In this document: positions 1-5,982 of the stretch, one piece after another
Numbering within the stretch: the stretch's first letter is position 1
How the letters are laid out: the number at the start of each line of letters is the position of its first letter
NCBI GenBank assembly: GCA_007117785.1
Contig: SKFV01000042.1
Span: 1-7,305 of the forward strand
Source of the DNA: Pseudomonas sp.
GTDB taxonomy: Bacteria > Pseudomonadota > Gammaproteobacteria > Pseudomonadales > Pseudomonadaceae
Direction of reading: 5' to 3'
Length of the DNA: 7,305 nt
Program-made: the position numbers and the translations under genes
Notes under the pieces: model-generated
The model's database searches: none
Seen by the model: the letters and a program-made list of their open reading frames with translations, nothing else
What the model was told of the DNA's origin: nothing

Positions 1-2
1 CG

Positions 3-200
3 GACAGCAAACCGATTCTGGAGATCAATACCAGCCATCCATTGCTGGAAAAACTCGATGCCGAACAGGATGAGGCGCGTTTTGCCGACCTGACGCATAT
101 CCTGTTTGACCAGGCTGCGTTGGCGGCGGGTGAGGCTTTACCCGATCCAGGCAGTTATGTGCGTCGCTTGAATGCGCTACTGGTGGAGCTCAGCCGCTGA
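3..200 (+). CDS. htpG: Chaperone protein HtpG (Hsp90 family), C-terminal fragment
   Basis: The 5' end lies outside the window; frame 3 is open from the first base and gives 65 residues before TGA at 198-200. HtpG is the cytosolic bacterial Hsp90, an ATP-dependent homodimeric chaperone. Only the end of the C-terminal dimerisation domain is visible. The recognisable pattern is KPILEINTSHPLL (residues 3-15 of the fragment), then FADLTHILFDQAALAAGEAL and DPGSYVRRLNALL. This matches the E. coli ending as I remember it: a P-x-x-E-x-N-x-x-H segment, LLDQALLAE, LEDP, then IRRMNQLL near the terminus. The ATPase and middle domains cannot be judged. The gene ends 17 nt before a strong terminator, so it is probably the last gene of its transcript. 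The family call is secure for so short a fragment because the motifs come in the right order and end at the expected place. Confidence 0.88.
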   Translation, partial: DSKPILEINTSHPLLEKLDAEQDEARFADLTHILFDQAALAAGEALPDPGSYVRRLNALLVELSR

Positions 201-216
201 GCTGATCAGTAGTGAT

Positions 217-257
217 AAAACGGGTGGGCGTTGTCTATGGGCACCCCGCCCGTTTTT
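217..257 (+). terminator. Rho-independent terminator after htpG
   Basis: The arms CGGGTGGG (221-228) and CCCGCCCG (245-252) pair over 8 bp with one G-U wobble. The AAAA before the 5' arm (217-220) can pair with the first four T of the TTTTT run (253-257), extending the stem to 12 bp. The loop is about 16 nt. A GC-rich stem followed directly by a T-run, 17 nt after the htpG stop codon, is the classic intrinsic terminator arrangement. Because an A-run precedes the 5' arm it could also work in reverse, but no gene converges on it here. Confidence 0.88.
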
Positions 258-287
258 ATTTGTACGGTTTTTGCCGCTTGGTCCGGG

Positions 288-316
288 TTGACAACACTTG
301 TGTCAGCCACTTGAAT
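288..316 (+). promoter_or_regulatory. Candidate sigma70 promoter of the dienelactone-hydrolase-family gene
   Basis: A perfect -35 hexamer TTGACA (288-293) is followed by a 17-nt spacer and a -10-like hexamer TTGAAT (311-316, 4 of 6 matches to TATAAT). This predicts a start near 323 and a leader of about 30 nt before the ATG at 353. It sits just after the htpG terminator, where a new transcript would be expected to begin. The assignment rests on pattern only. Confidence 0.5.
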
Positions 317-352
317 CGTTAATCAAATCGCTGCTACTGCAAGGATGATGGA

Positions 353-1135
353 ATGAAAAAAACACTGACAACCTTATTATTTGCCGGCGTAGCTGCCGCA
401 GCCCAGGCGGATATGGTCACCCAGCCGGTTGCCTATGACATTGATGGTGATGCTTTTGAAGGCATGCTGGTATATGACGGCAGCATCAGCGAGGCGCGTC
501 CGGGGCTGTTGATGGTCCCCAACTGGATGGGTGTGACCGAGCGTGCAGCCGAGAAGGCCTATCGTGCAGCAGGTTCTGAATATGTCGTGTTTATTGCCGA
601 TATGTACGGTAAGGACATCCGCCCTAAGGATGCTGACGAGGCCAGCAAGGCTGCCAGCTTTGTGCGTAATGACCGGGCCTTGCAACGACATCGCGTCAAT
701 GCCGCGCTGGAGGTGTTCAAGGCGCAGACTGATCAGGTAGCGCTGGATACCGACAAGATGGCTGCCATCGGTTTCTGTTTTGGCGGCGGCACAGTGCTTG
801 AACTGGCGCGCTCAGGTACCGACATTGGTGGTGTGGTGTCCTTCCACGGCAATCTGGATACGCCGAATGCCGAGGATGCCAAAGCGATCAAGACGTCGGT
901 CCTGGTTCTGCACGGTGCCGACGATCCTTATGTGCCGGTCGAGCAGGTACAGGCCTTTGAACAGGAAATGCGTGATGCCAAGGTGGATTGGCAGTTGACC
1001 AGTTACGGCGGTGCTGTGCATTCCTTTACCGACCCGACTGCCGCCATACCCGGCCAGGCTGAATACCACCCTCTGGTTGCCGAGCGCTCTTTTGCCGCCA
1101 TGCATCTGTTTCTGCGTGAACGGTTGGCGGAGTAA
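353..1135 (+). CDS. Exported dienelactone hydrolase (DLH) family protein
   Basis: This 260-residue protein belongs to the DLH-type alpha/beta hydrolases, which hydrolyse ester or lactone bonds using a cysteine nucleophile. All triad members are visible: Cys142 in the elbow GFCFGGG (140-146), Asp191 in HGADDPYVP (187-195) and His223 in GGAVHSF (219-225). The N-terminus MKKTLTTLLFAGVAAAAQA looks like a Sec signal peptide with cleavage after Ala19, so the enzyme is probably periplasmic, unlike the cytosolic catechol-pathway DLH. The mature length of about 241 residues fits the family. The ATG is supported by AAGGA (341-345) with 7 nt spacing and by the signal peptide beginning there. No aromatic-degradation genes lie nearby, so a role in chlorocatechol breakdown is unlikely and the substrate is unknown. 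The gene appears monocistronic, with its own promoter and a long gap downstream. The family call is firm; the specific activity is not. Confidence 0.85.
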   Translation: MKKTLTTLLFAGVAAAAQADMVTQPVAYDIDGDAFEGMLVYDGSISEARPGLLMVPNWMGVTERAAEKAYRAAGSEYVVFIADMYGKDIRPKDADEASKAASFVRNDRALQRHRVNAALEVFKAQTDQVALDTDKMAAIGFCFGGGTVLELARSGTDIGGVVSFHGNLDTPNAEDAKAIKTSVLVLHGADDPYVPVEQVQAFEQEMRDAKVDWQLTSYGGAVHSFTDPTAAIPGQAEYHPLVAERSFAAMHLFLRERLAE

Positions 1136-1190
1136 GGTGCATCAGTCTCTTGCTGCGACTTCCTGATCTACCCCCGCACGCCCGGGCCCT

Positions 1191-1333
1191 CTCCCGTAAG
1201 GGTAGTGTTTGTTCAGTTCCCGGTAGTGCCGGAATTCTGCTCGGCATTAGCCACCGCTGGCGGAGGTGGAACTCGGCCTTCCCGGTGTGCATGGCCCCGC
1301 TCCGGGAGTATCGAGTTCCTGCTCGACAGCAGG
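1191..1333. other. Cluster of hairpin-forming sequences (possible structured RNA or palindromic element)
   Basis: Several stems lie close together. (a) 1191-1205: CTCCC-GTAA-GGGTAG, a short stem with a GNRA-type loop and one bulged T. (b) 1215-1236: AGTTCC and GG pair with CC and GGAATT, with one bulged C and one wobble. (c) 1251-1269: CCACC with GGTGG. (d) 1268-1319: GGAACTCG (1268-1275) pairs perfectly with CGAGTTCC (1312-1319) and encloses a second stem, TTCCCGG (1279-1285) with CCGGGAG (1302-1308), one wobble. (e) 1318-1333: CCTGCT-CGAC-AGCAGG. Stems c/d and d/e overlap by 2 nt and so compete. No known RNA family was recognised, and neither strand has a T-run exit. It may be a structured RNA, a degenerate palindromic repeat, or chance pairing in GC-rich DNA. 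Confidence 0.35.
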
Positions 1334-1364
1334 CGCAGCAACTTTCCTTATCGATGAAGAATGC

Positions 1365-1431
1365 TCGGGGCTGTCTCGACCGGGCACATCTCGTCACATA
1401 GTGTTCGAAAATCTCCACTAATCGGGGCTGT
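1365..1431. repeat. Pair of 10-bp direct repeats (TCGGGGCTGT)
   Basis: TCGGGGCTGT occurs at 1365-1374 and again at 1422-1431, 57 bp apart. The second copy leads into a small hairpin GGGCT-GTGC-AGCCC (1425-1438). A 10-bp exact repeat in 385 bp of GC-rich DNA is only mildly unusual. It could be part of the same repeat-like element as the hairpins upstream, or chance. Confidence 0.25.
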
Positions 1432-1441
1432 GCAGCCCGCG

Positions 1442-1470
1442 TTGATCAGGTCATCATAGTGGGATTGAAT
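1442..1470 (+). promoter_or_regulatory. Candidate promoter of the RND efflux operon
   Basis: TTGATC (1442-1447, 4 of 6 matches to the -35 consensus) is followed by a 17-nt spacer and TTGAAT (1465-1470, 4 of 6 matches to -10). The -10 hexamer is identical to the one proposed for the hydrolase gene. Transcription would start near 1477 and leave a leader of about 44 nt before ATG 1521. It is weaker than the promoter at 288-316. Confidence 0.33.
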
Positions 1471-1488
1471 TTCATTTGCGTTCCCACT
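1458..1488. promoter_or_regulatory. Inverted repeat overlapping the efflux promoter (possible operator)
   Basis: AGTGGGA (1458-1464) and TCCCACT (1482-1488) are exact reverse complements separated by 17 nt. The arms flank the proposed -10 hexamer and transcription start. A dimeric repressor of the TetR or MarR type binding here would block the promoter, and RND operons are often controlled this way. No regulator gene is in the window. The 24-bp distance between arm centres is longer than two helical turns, so a weak RNA hairpin or chance are alternatives. Confidence 0.3.
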
Positions 1489-1520
1489 CTGCGGGCGCGC
1501 TGTCAGCTCGGGTGATCAGG

Positions 1521-2606
1521 ATGACTGCTGTAAAAAAACTGCTCAGGGGATTGCTACCGCTGGTTGTGTTGGCAGGAGCACCGCAGGCTCAGGCCCAGCC
1601 ACCAATGCCGGTTATTGTGGCAGTGGCAGAAGAGCGTGCCCTGGCTACCGATATCGAGGCATTGGGTACCCTGATGGCCAATGAGACGGCGGTGGTGACG
1701 GCCAACCTTACGGAAACCATCAGCCGCATCCATTTCACGGATGGCCAGCGGGTCGTTGCGGGTGATCTGTTGGTTGAGCTCAATAGTCGTGAACAACAGG
1801 CACAATTGGAAGAGGCGCGGGTCGCCCTCGCCAATGCTGAAGGCCAACTGCAACGGGCACGCCAACTGGTCGAAAGTCGATTCTTGTCGAATCAGGAGCT
1901 GGAAGACCGGCAACGCGAATTCGATATAGCCCGGGCACGTATTCAGGCCGTTGAGGCCAGACTTGCCGATCGGCAGATTCGGGCGCCCTTTGACAGTGTG
2001 GTGGGTTTGAGGCAAGTCAGTGTCGGCACTTTGCTGACGCCAGGTATACCCGTCGCCACCCTGCATGATGACAGCATTATGAAGCTGGATTTTCGCGTGC
2101 CGGAAACCCGCATGGCTGAACTGCGTCCGGGGCTGAAGATTCGTGCCAGCAGCCGAGCCTGGCCGGATGAGATGTTCGAGGGTGAAATCAGTGTGCTGGA
2201 TAACGAAGTCGATCCGGTCACCCGGACCGTAAGGGTACGTGCGTTGATCCCCAATCCGGAGGGTCAATTACGACCGGGCATGCTGATGAGTATTCGTATT
2301 GCCAGCTTGCCGCGTGATTCACTGGTGATTCCGGAAGAGGCGCTGTTGCCACAGGGCTTGCGTCAGTTTGTCATGCGTCTGGACGCTGGTGATAACGATG
2401 GTTGGACCGTTGCGCGTCAGCAGGTCGAGCTAGGTCAGCGCTTTGCCGGTTATGTGGAAATCCGCTCTGGTCTCAGTGTGGACGACAAAGTGGTCAGCCA
2501 TGGTGGCTTCAAGCTGCGTCCCGGTCAGGCAGTGAGTATCAAGGCCGAGCTGGGTATTGGTCAGTCAGTGGCTGATGCCCTGCGCCACGATGATGCCGTC
2601 AACTAG
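1521..2606 (+). CDS. RND efflux periplasmic adaptor subunit (AcrA/MexA-type membrane fusion protein)
   Basis: This adaptor links an RND pump to an outer-membrane channel. From ATG 1521 it has 361 residues. Residues 1-25 form a Sec signal peptide ending AQA before QPPMPV. No lipobox Cys is seen, so it is probably not lipid-anchored, unlike AcrA and MexA. Order of parts: barrel-sandwich half-motif with GQRVVAGDLLVEL (75-87); alpha-hairpin of about 60 residues (roughly 89-150); second lipoyl half with IRAPFDSVVGLRQVSVGTLL (153-172); beta-barrel (about 185-262, including DPVTRTVRVRA and RPGMLMSIRI); membrane-proximal domain to about 342. The hairpin tip keeps the TolC-docking motif R112-x3-L116-x6-S123. 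The frame extends upstream to TTG 1476, but ATG 1521 is preferred: it starts the signal peptide, GGTGATC (1511-1517) complements the 16S 3' end, and the proposed promoter starts near 1477. The pump gene follows 9 nt later. Family certain; substrates unknown. Confidence 0.93.
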   Translation: MTAVKKLLRGLLPLVVLAGAPQAQAQPPMPVIVAVAEERALATDIEALGTLMANETAVVTANLTETISRIHFTDGQRVVAGDLLVELNSREQQAQLEEARVALANAEGQLQRARQLVESRFLSNQELEDRQREFDIARARIQAVEARLADRQIRAPFDSVVGLRQVSVGTLLTPGIPVATLHDDSIMKLDFRVPETRMAELRPGLKIRASSRAWPDEMFEGEISVLDNEVDPVTRTVRVRALIPNPEGQLRPGMLMSIRIASLPRDSLVIPEEALLPQGLRQFVMRLDAGDNDGWTVARQQVELGQRFAGYVEIRSGLSVDDKVVSHGGFKLRPGQAVSIKAELGIGQSVADALRHDDAVN

Positions 2607-2609
2607 GGG
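2605..2609 (+). promoter_or_regulatory. Ribosome binding site of the RND pump gene
   Basis: AGGGG lies 6 nt before ATG 2616 and overlaps the TAG stop codon of the adaptor gene (2604-2606). This arrangement favours coupled translation of adaptor and pump, and it fixes the pump start. Confidence 0.7.
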
Positions 2610-2615
2610 TAACCG

Positions 2616-5600
2616 ATGATTTTGTCTGATACCGCGGTTACCCGCCCGGTTTTTGCGACTGTTCTTGCTTTGCTGCTGGTGATTTTTGGCATCGTGTCTT
2701 TCAATATGCTGCCGCTTAGGGAATACCCAGATATTGATCCACCCGTGGTCACCATCGAGACTAACTACCGCGGCGCGGCTGCAAGCGTGATCGATTCCCA
2801 GGTCACCCAGGTGATTGAAGAACGAGTTGCTGGCATTGAGGGTATCGAGTTTATTGATTCGCAAAGTGAAGATGGTCGCTCACGTATTACCATCCGCTTT
2901 TCCATCAACCGTGACGTTAATGAAGCAGCCAACGATATTCGCGACCGGGTATCCGCAGTCCTGCGTTTGTTGCCGGATGAAGCTGACCCGCCAGCCGTGC
3001 GCAAGGTGGATGCCAACCAGGATGTGGTGATCTGGTGGAACCTGACCAGTGACCGTCTGAACATGACGGAGCTGACCGACTATGCCGAGCGTTTCCTGGT
3101 TGATCGCTTTTCCACCCTGGACGGGGTTGGTGCCGTCCGCGTTGGCGGCCAGCAGCGCTACGCCATGCGAATCTGGCTGGATCGTGAAGCACTGGCGGCA
3201 CGTAATCTTACCGTCAGCGACGTCGAGGATGCTTTGCGCTCGGAAAATGTCGAGCTGCCGGCCGGTAATATTGAATCCTTCAACCGCCTGTTTACCGTTC
3301 GCGTAGCGCGCAGCTTCAATACGGCGGAGGACTTTGCTCGTCTGGTGGTTGCTCGTGGTGACAATTATCTGGTGCGCCTAGCGGATGTGGCCCGGGTTGA
3401 GCGCGGTACTGAAGAGGCGCGCAATCTGTTCCGCGGTAATACCGTGCCCATGGTGGGTATTGGTCTGGAGCGACAATCCACTGCCAATACGCTGGAGCTA
3501 TCCCGCGATTCACGGGCACTGGTTGCCGAGTTGAATGACACCTTGCCCGAAGGGATGAGTATTGAGCCCAGCTTTGACGGCTCGGTATTTATTGAGGGCG
3601 CGATCAAGGAAGTCTACAGCACACTGGCCATTGCCCTCGTATTGGTGGTATTGGCGATTTTCCTCTTCCTCGGGAGTCCGCGGGCGATTCTGGTTCCCGC
3701 AGTGACTTTGCCAGTTTCCATCATCGCGACGTTTAGCGCGCTGCTGTTATTCGGGTTTACCATCAACCTGTTGACCTTGCTGGCCCTGGTGCTGGCCATC
3801 GGCCTGGTGGTGGATGATGCCATCATCGTGCTGGAGAATATTCGCCGGCGCATTGATGAAGAAGGTGAAACGCCCTTGGTCGCAGCCTTCTACGGCGCAC
3901 GTCAGGTGGCCTTTGCCGTGGTCTCGACCACCCTGGTCCTGATTGCGGTTTTTGTACCCATTGCATTCCTGCAGGGCGATGTCGGGCGCCTGTTTTCCGA
4001 ATTTGCGCTGACCATGGCCGCTGCAGTGGCTTTTTCCAGCTTTGTCGCGCTGACCCTCTCGGCCATGCTGGCTTCCAAGGTACTCAAGCCCCGTGATGGC
4101 GAGAACTGGTTGACCCGGCAGGTCGAGCGCATTCTGTTCAGGACTCGCAGCTTCTACGCCAAGCTGCTGATCAAGGTGCTGCGTTGGCGCTGGGTTGCCC
4201 TCTTGGTGTTCCTCGCCATGTTTATCGGTACCGGTTGGCTGTTCAACCAGCTGCCCAGCGAATACACCCCACGTGAAGATCGCGGCTCCATGTTCCTGAT
4301 CGTCAATGGTCCCGAGGGTGCGACCTACGATTACATGCTCGATTACATGAACGAGATTGAAGAGCGGCTGATGCATCTGGTTGAGGAGGGCGACATCATG
4401 CGCCTGTTGGTCCGCGCACCGCGGGCCTTCGGTGGTGTAGAGACCTTCAACACCGGTATCGTGATTATCGTACTGGAGGACTGGGGGCAGCGCCGTTCGG
4501 GCTGGGAGATCATGTCGGATATCCAGCAACGTCTGGCAGATTTGCCCGGGGTGCGCGCCTTCCCGGTGATGCGTCAGGGCTTTGGTGGTGGTCAGCAGCA
4601 GCCATTCCAGATGGTCATTGGGGGTGCCGGTACCTACACCGAACTGGCCGAGTGGCGCGACACCCTGATGGAAAAGATTGGAGCCGACAACCCTGGTCTG
4701 ACCAATCTGGATTCCGATTACAAGGAGACCCAGCCGCAGCTGGAGGTGCGCGTGGATTACGATCGCGCTGCCGACCTTGGTGTCAATGTCGGTACCCTAG
4801 GTCGTACCCTGGAAACCATGCTCGGCTCACGGCGTGTCACCACTTATATCGATGATGGCGAAGAGTATGACGTGATTCTGGAGGGCGAGCCTGAGAGCCA
4901 GCGTCAGCCGACCAGTCTGGAAAATATCTACGTACGCTCGGCTACCAGTGGTGAGCTGATTCCGCTATCCAATATGGTCAGCCTGGAAGAGTATGCTGGC
5001 TCGACAACGCTCAACCGGTATAACCGTAATCGGGCCATTACCTTGCAGGCAGGCCTGGCTGATGGTGTTGCCTTGGGTGAAGCCCTTGATCACGTCGAGG
5101 CTCTGGCTCGGGAGCACTTGCCTGACAGCCTGGTGATTGATTACAAGGGGCAGTCACTGGATTTGCGCAATGCGGGTGGGTCTTTGATGTTTGTCTTTGC
5201 GCTCGGACTGGTGGTGGTATTTCTTGTGCTCTCAGCGCAGTTCGAGAGCTTTGTACATCCGCTGGTGATTATGTTCGGGGTGCCCATGGCGATTGGCGGT
5301 GCTCTGCTTGGCCTGTGGCTGACAGGAAACTCGCTCAATCTTTACAGCCAGATTGGCTTGGTCATGCTGATCGGGTTGGCTGCCAAGAACGGGATTCTGA
5401 TCGTCGAGTTTGCCAATCAGTTGCGTGATGCCGGCAAATCCTTTGATGATGCACTCGTCGAAGCCAGCACTCTGCGCTTACGGCCGATCATGATGACGGG
5501 TGTGACGACGGTAGCGGGTGCCATTCCGTTGGTACTGGCCTTTGGTCCTGGAGCTGAGACCCGTTCGGTGATCGGTATTGTAGTGATGTCCGGGGTCAGC

Positions 5601-5726
5601 GTGTCCATGTTCCTGACTTTGTTTGTGATTCCGGTCTTGTACAGCTTGCTGGCGCGTGGAACGGGATCGCCATCTGCAACCCGCCACCGATTGTTGCGAG
5701 AAGAGCGGGGCGATAGCTCAACTTGA
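2616..5726 (+). CDS. RND multidrug efflux pump, inner-membrane permease (HAE1/AcrB family)
   Basis: This trimeric inner-membrane antiporter uses the proton gradient to export drugs or other amphiphiles from the periplasm through an adaptor and an outer-membrane channel. Its 1036 residues compare with about 1049 in AcrB. TM1 is at about 11-30, followed by a first periplasmic porter/docking loop (about 31-335), TM2-TM6 (335-487), TM7 (525-545), a second periplasmic loop (about 546-855) and TM8-TM12 (857-1012). The proton relay is intact: Asp400-Asp401 in TM4 (AIGLVVDDAIIVLENI) and Lys924 in TM10 (GLAAKNGILIVEF), matching AcrB Asp407, Asp408 and Lys940. The N-terminal LPLREYPDIDPPVV is typical of HAE1 pumps rather than the heavy-metal (HME) branch. 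The C-terminal tail (1013-1036) is short and charged. It lies 9 nt after the adaptor gene, with its own AGGGG site. No channel gene follows. Class is certain; the particular pump (a MexJK-like two-gene arrangement) and substrates are not. Confidence 0.95.
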   Translation: MILSDTAVTRPVFATVLALLLVIFGIVSFNMLPLREYPDIDPPVVTIETNYRGAAASVIDSQVTQVIEERVAGIEGIEFIDSQSEDGRSRITIRFSINRDVNEAANDIRDRVSAVLRLLPDEADPPAVRKVDANQDVVIWWNLTSDRLNMTELTDYAERFLVDRFSTLDGVGAVRVGGQQRYAMRIWLDREALAARNLTVSDVEDALRSENVELPAGNIESFNRLFTVRVARSFNTAEDFARLVVARGDNYLVRLADVARVERGTEEARNLFRGNTVPMVGIGLERQSTANTLELSRDSRALVAELNDTLPEGMSIEPSFDGSVFIEGAIKEVYSTLAIALVLVVLAIFLFLGSPRAILVPAVTLPVSIIATFSALLLFGFTINLLTLLALVLAIGLVVDDAIIVLENIRRRIDEEGETPLVAAFYGARQVAFAVVSTTLVLIAVFVPIAFLQGDVGRLFSEFALTMAAAVAFSSFVALTLSAMLASKVLKPRDGENWLTRQVERILFRTRSFYAKLLIKVLRWRWVALLVFLAMFIGTGWLFNQLPSEYTPREDRGSMFLIVNGPEGATYDYMLDYMNEIEERLMHLVEEGDIMRLLVRAPRAFGGVETFNTGIVIIVLEDWGQRRSGWEIMSDIQQRLADLPGVRAFPVMRQGFGGGQQQPFQMVIGGAGTYTELAEWRDTLMEKIGADNPGLTNLDSDYKETQPQLEVRVDYDRAADLGVNVGTLGRTLETMLGSRRVTTYIDDGEEYDVILEGEPESQRQPTSLENIYVRSATSGELIPLSNMVSLEEYAGSTTLNRYNRNRAITLQAGLADGVALGEALDHVEALAREHLPDSLVIDYKGQSLDLRNAGGSLMFVFALGLVVVFLVLSAQFESFVHPLVIMFGVPMAIGGALLGLWLTGNSLNLYSQIGLVMLIGLAAKNGILIVEFANQLRDAGKSFDDALVEASTLRLRPIMMTGVTTVAGAIPLVLAFGPGAETRSVIGIVVMSGVSVSMFLTLFVIPVLYSLLARGTGSPSATRHRLLREERGDSST

Positions 5727-5982
5727 TGTCATTCATAGCTGTGATAATGCAAGTATGGCGTGATTGAGAGCGGTTCGCATCAGCTGGCAATTGATGTGTG
5801 CGGCCACAGGCCTTATTGGCTCTGGCTTGCATGAGTTTTGCTGCTTGAGGAATACAGATTAGACACTAGAAGTCGGCGTGCAACTGGTCGTATGCACAGG
5901 TGGTCATCACACGGCATAATGACTCACAATTTCGATCTGGTTCGGAAAAACTAAAACAAGTCCAAAAGTCACGGAGTGTGCC
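5727..5982. other. Intergenic region between the efflux operon and the permease gene
   Basis: These 256 bp hold no credible gene. I see no intrinsic terminator with a T-run after the pump stop codon, so the operon may end by rho or read through. A GGCC-ACA-GGCC palindrome (about 5803-5813) is too short to count. A -10-like CATAAT at 5915-5920 could serve the permease gene, but it lacks a good -35 at the right distance, so no promoter is called. Confidence 0.5.
5973..5976 (+). promoter_or_regulatory. Ribosome binding site deciding the permease start
   Basis: GGAG sits 6 nt before ATG 5983 (context ACGGAGTGTGCC then ATG). No other in-frame start with a comparable site is seen nearby, so this site sets the N-terminus MSKPELPGW. 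Confidence 0.65.

Larger units (their letters stand above)
1136..1520. other. Long intergenic region without a convincing gene
   Basis: About 385 bp separate the hydrolase stop from the adaptor ATG. Open frames exist on both strands (for example 1150-1401 on + and 1026-1418 on -), but neither has a good ribosome site or a protein-like composition. Both are rich in Arg, Ser, Cys and Trp, as out-of-frame GC-rich DNA tends to be. The minus frame also runs into the 3' end of the hydrolase gene. The region instead holds a run of hairpins (about 1180-1333), a 10-bp direct repeat, and a candidate promoter with an overlapping inverted repeat before the efflux operon. No T-run terminator is visible after the hydrolase gene. 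Confidence 0.6.

Noticed and set aside
1150..1401. 83-codon + strand frame in the intergenic region
   Set aside because: It begins with a non-ATG codon, has no ribosome site, is rich in Arg/Ser/Trp and shows no recognisable domain. It coincides with the hairpin cluster, which better explains the sequence.
1026..1418. 130-codon - strand frame covering the intergenic region and the hydrolase 3' end
   Set aside because: Its last third lies antisense to the hydrolase coding sequence, its composition is unlike a folded protein (many Arg, Cys, Ser), and no good start site is seen.
1180..1440. 6S, SRP, tmRNA or RNase P RNA as identity of the structured gap
   Set aside because: Compared from memory, none of the conserved core sequences of these RNAs is present. 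CsrB/RsmZ-type RNA was also considered, but GGA motifs are not regularly placed in hairpin loops.
1554..2267. 237-codon - strand frame inside the adaptor gene
   Set aside because: It is antisense to a strongly supported adaptor gene, and the product resembles no known family.
3747..4529. 260-codon - strand frame inside the pump gene
   Set aside because: It lies wholly antisense to a well-supported RND gene and is rich in Gln, His and Gly, as expected from reading Leu/Val/Ala codons in reverse.
5596..5832. 78-codon - strand frame spanning the pump 3' end and the gap
   Set aside because: About half is antisense to the pump gene, no ribosome site is evident, and the composition is not protein-like.
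5892..5920. Possible permease promoter with CATAAT at 5915-5920
   Set aside because: No -35 element of reasonable quality lies 16-18 nt upstream, so the -10 match alone is not enough.
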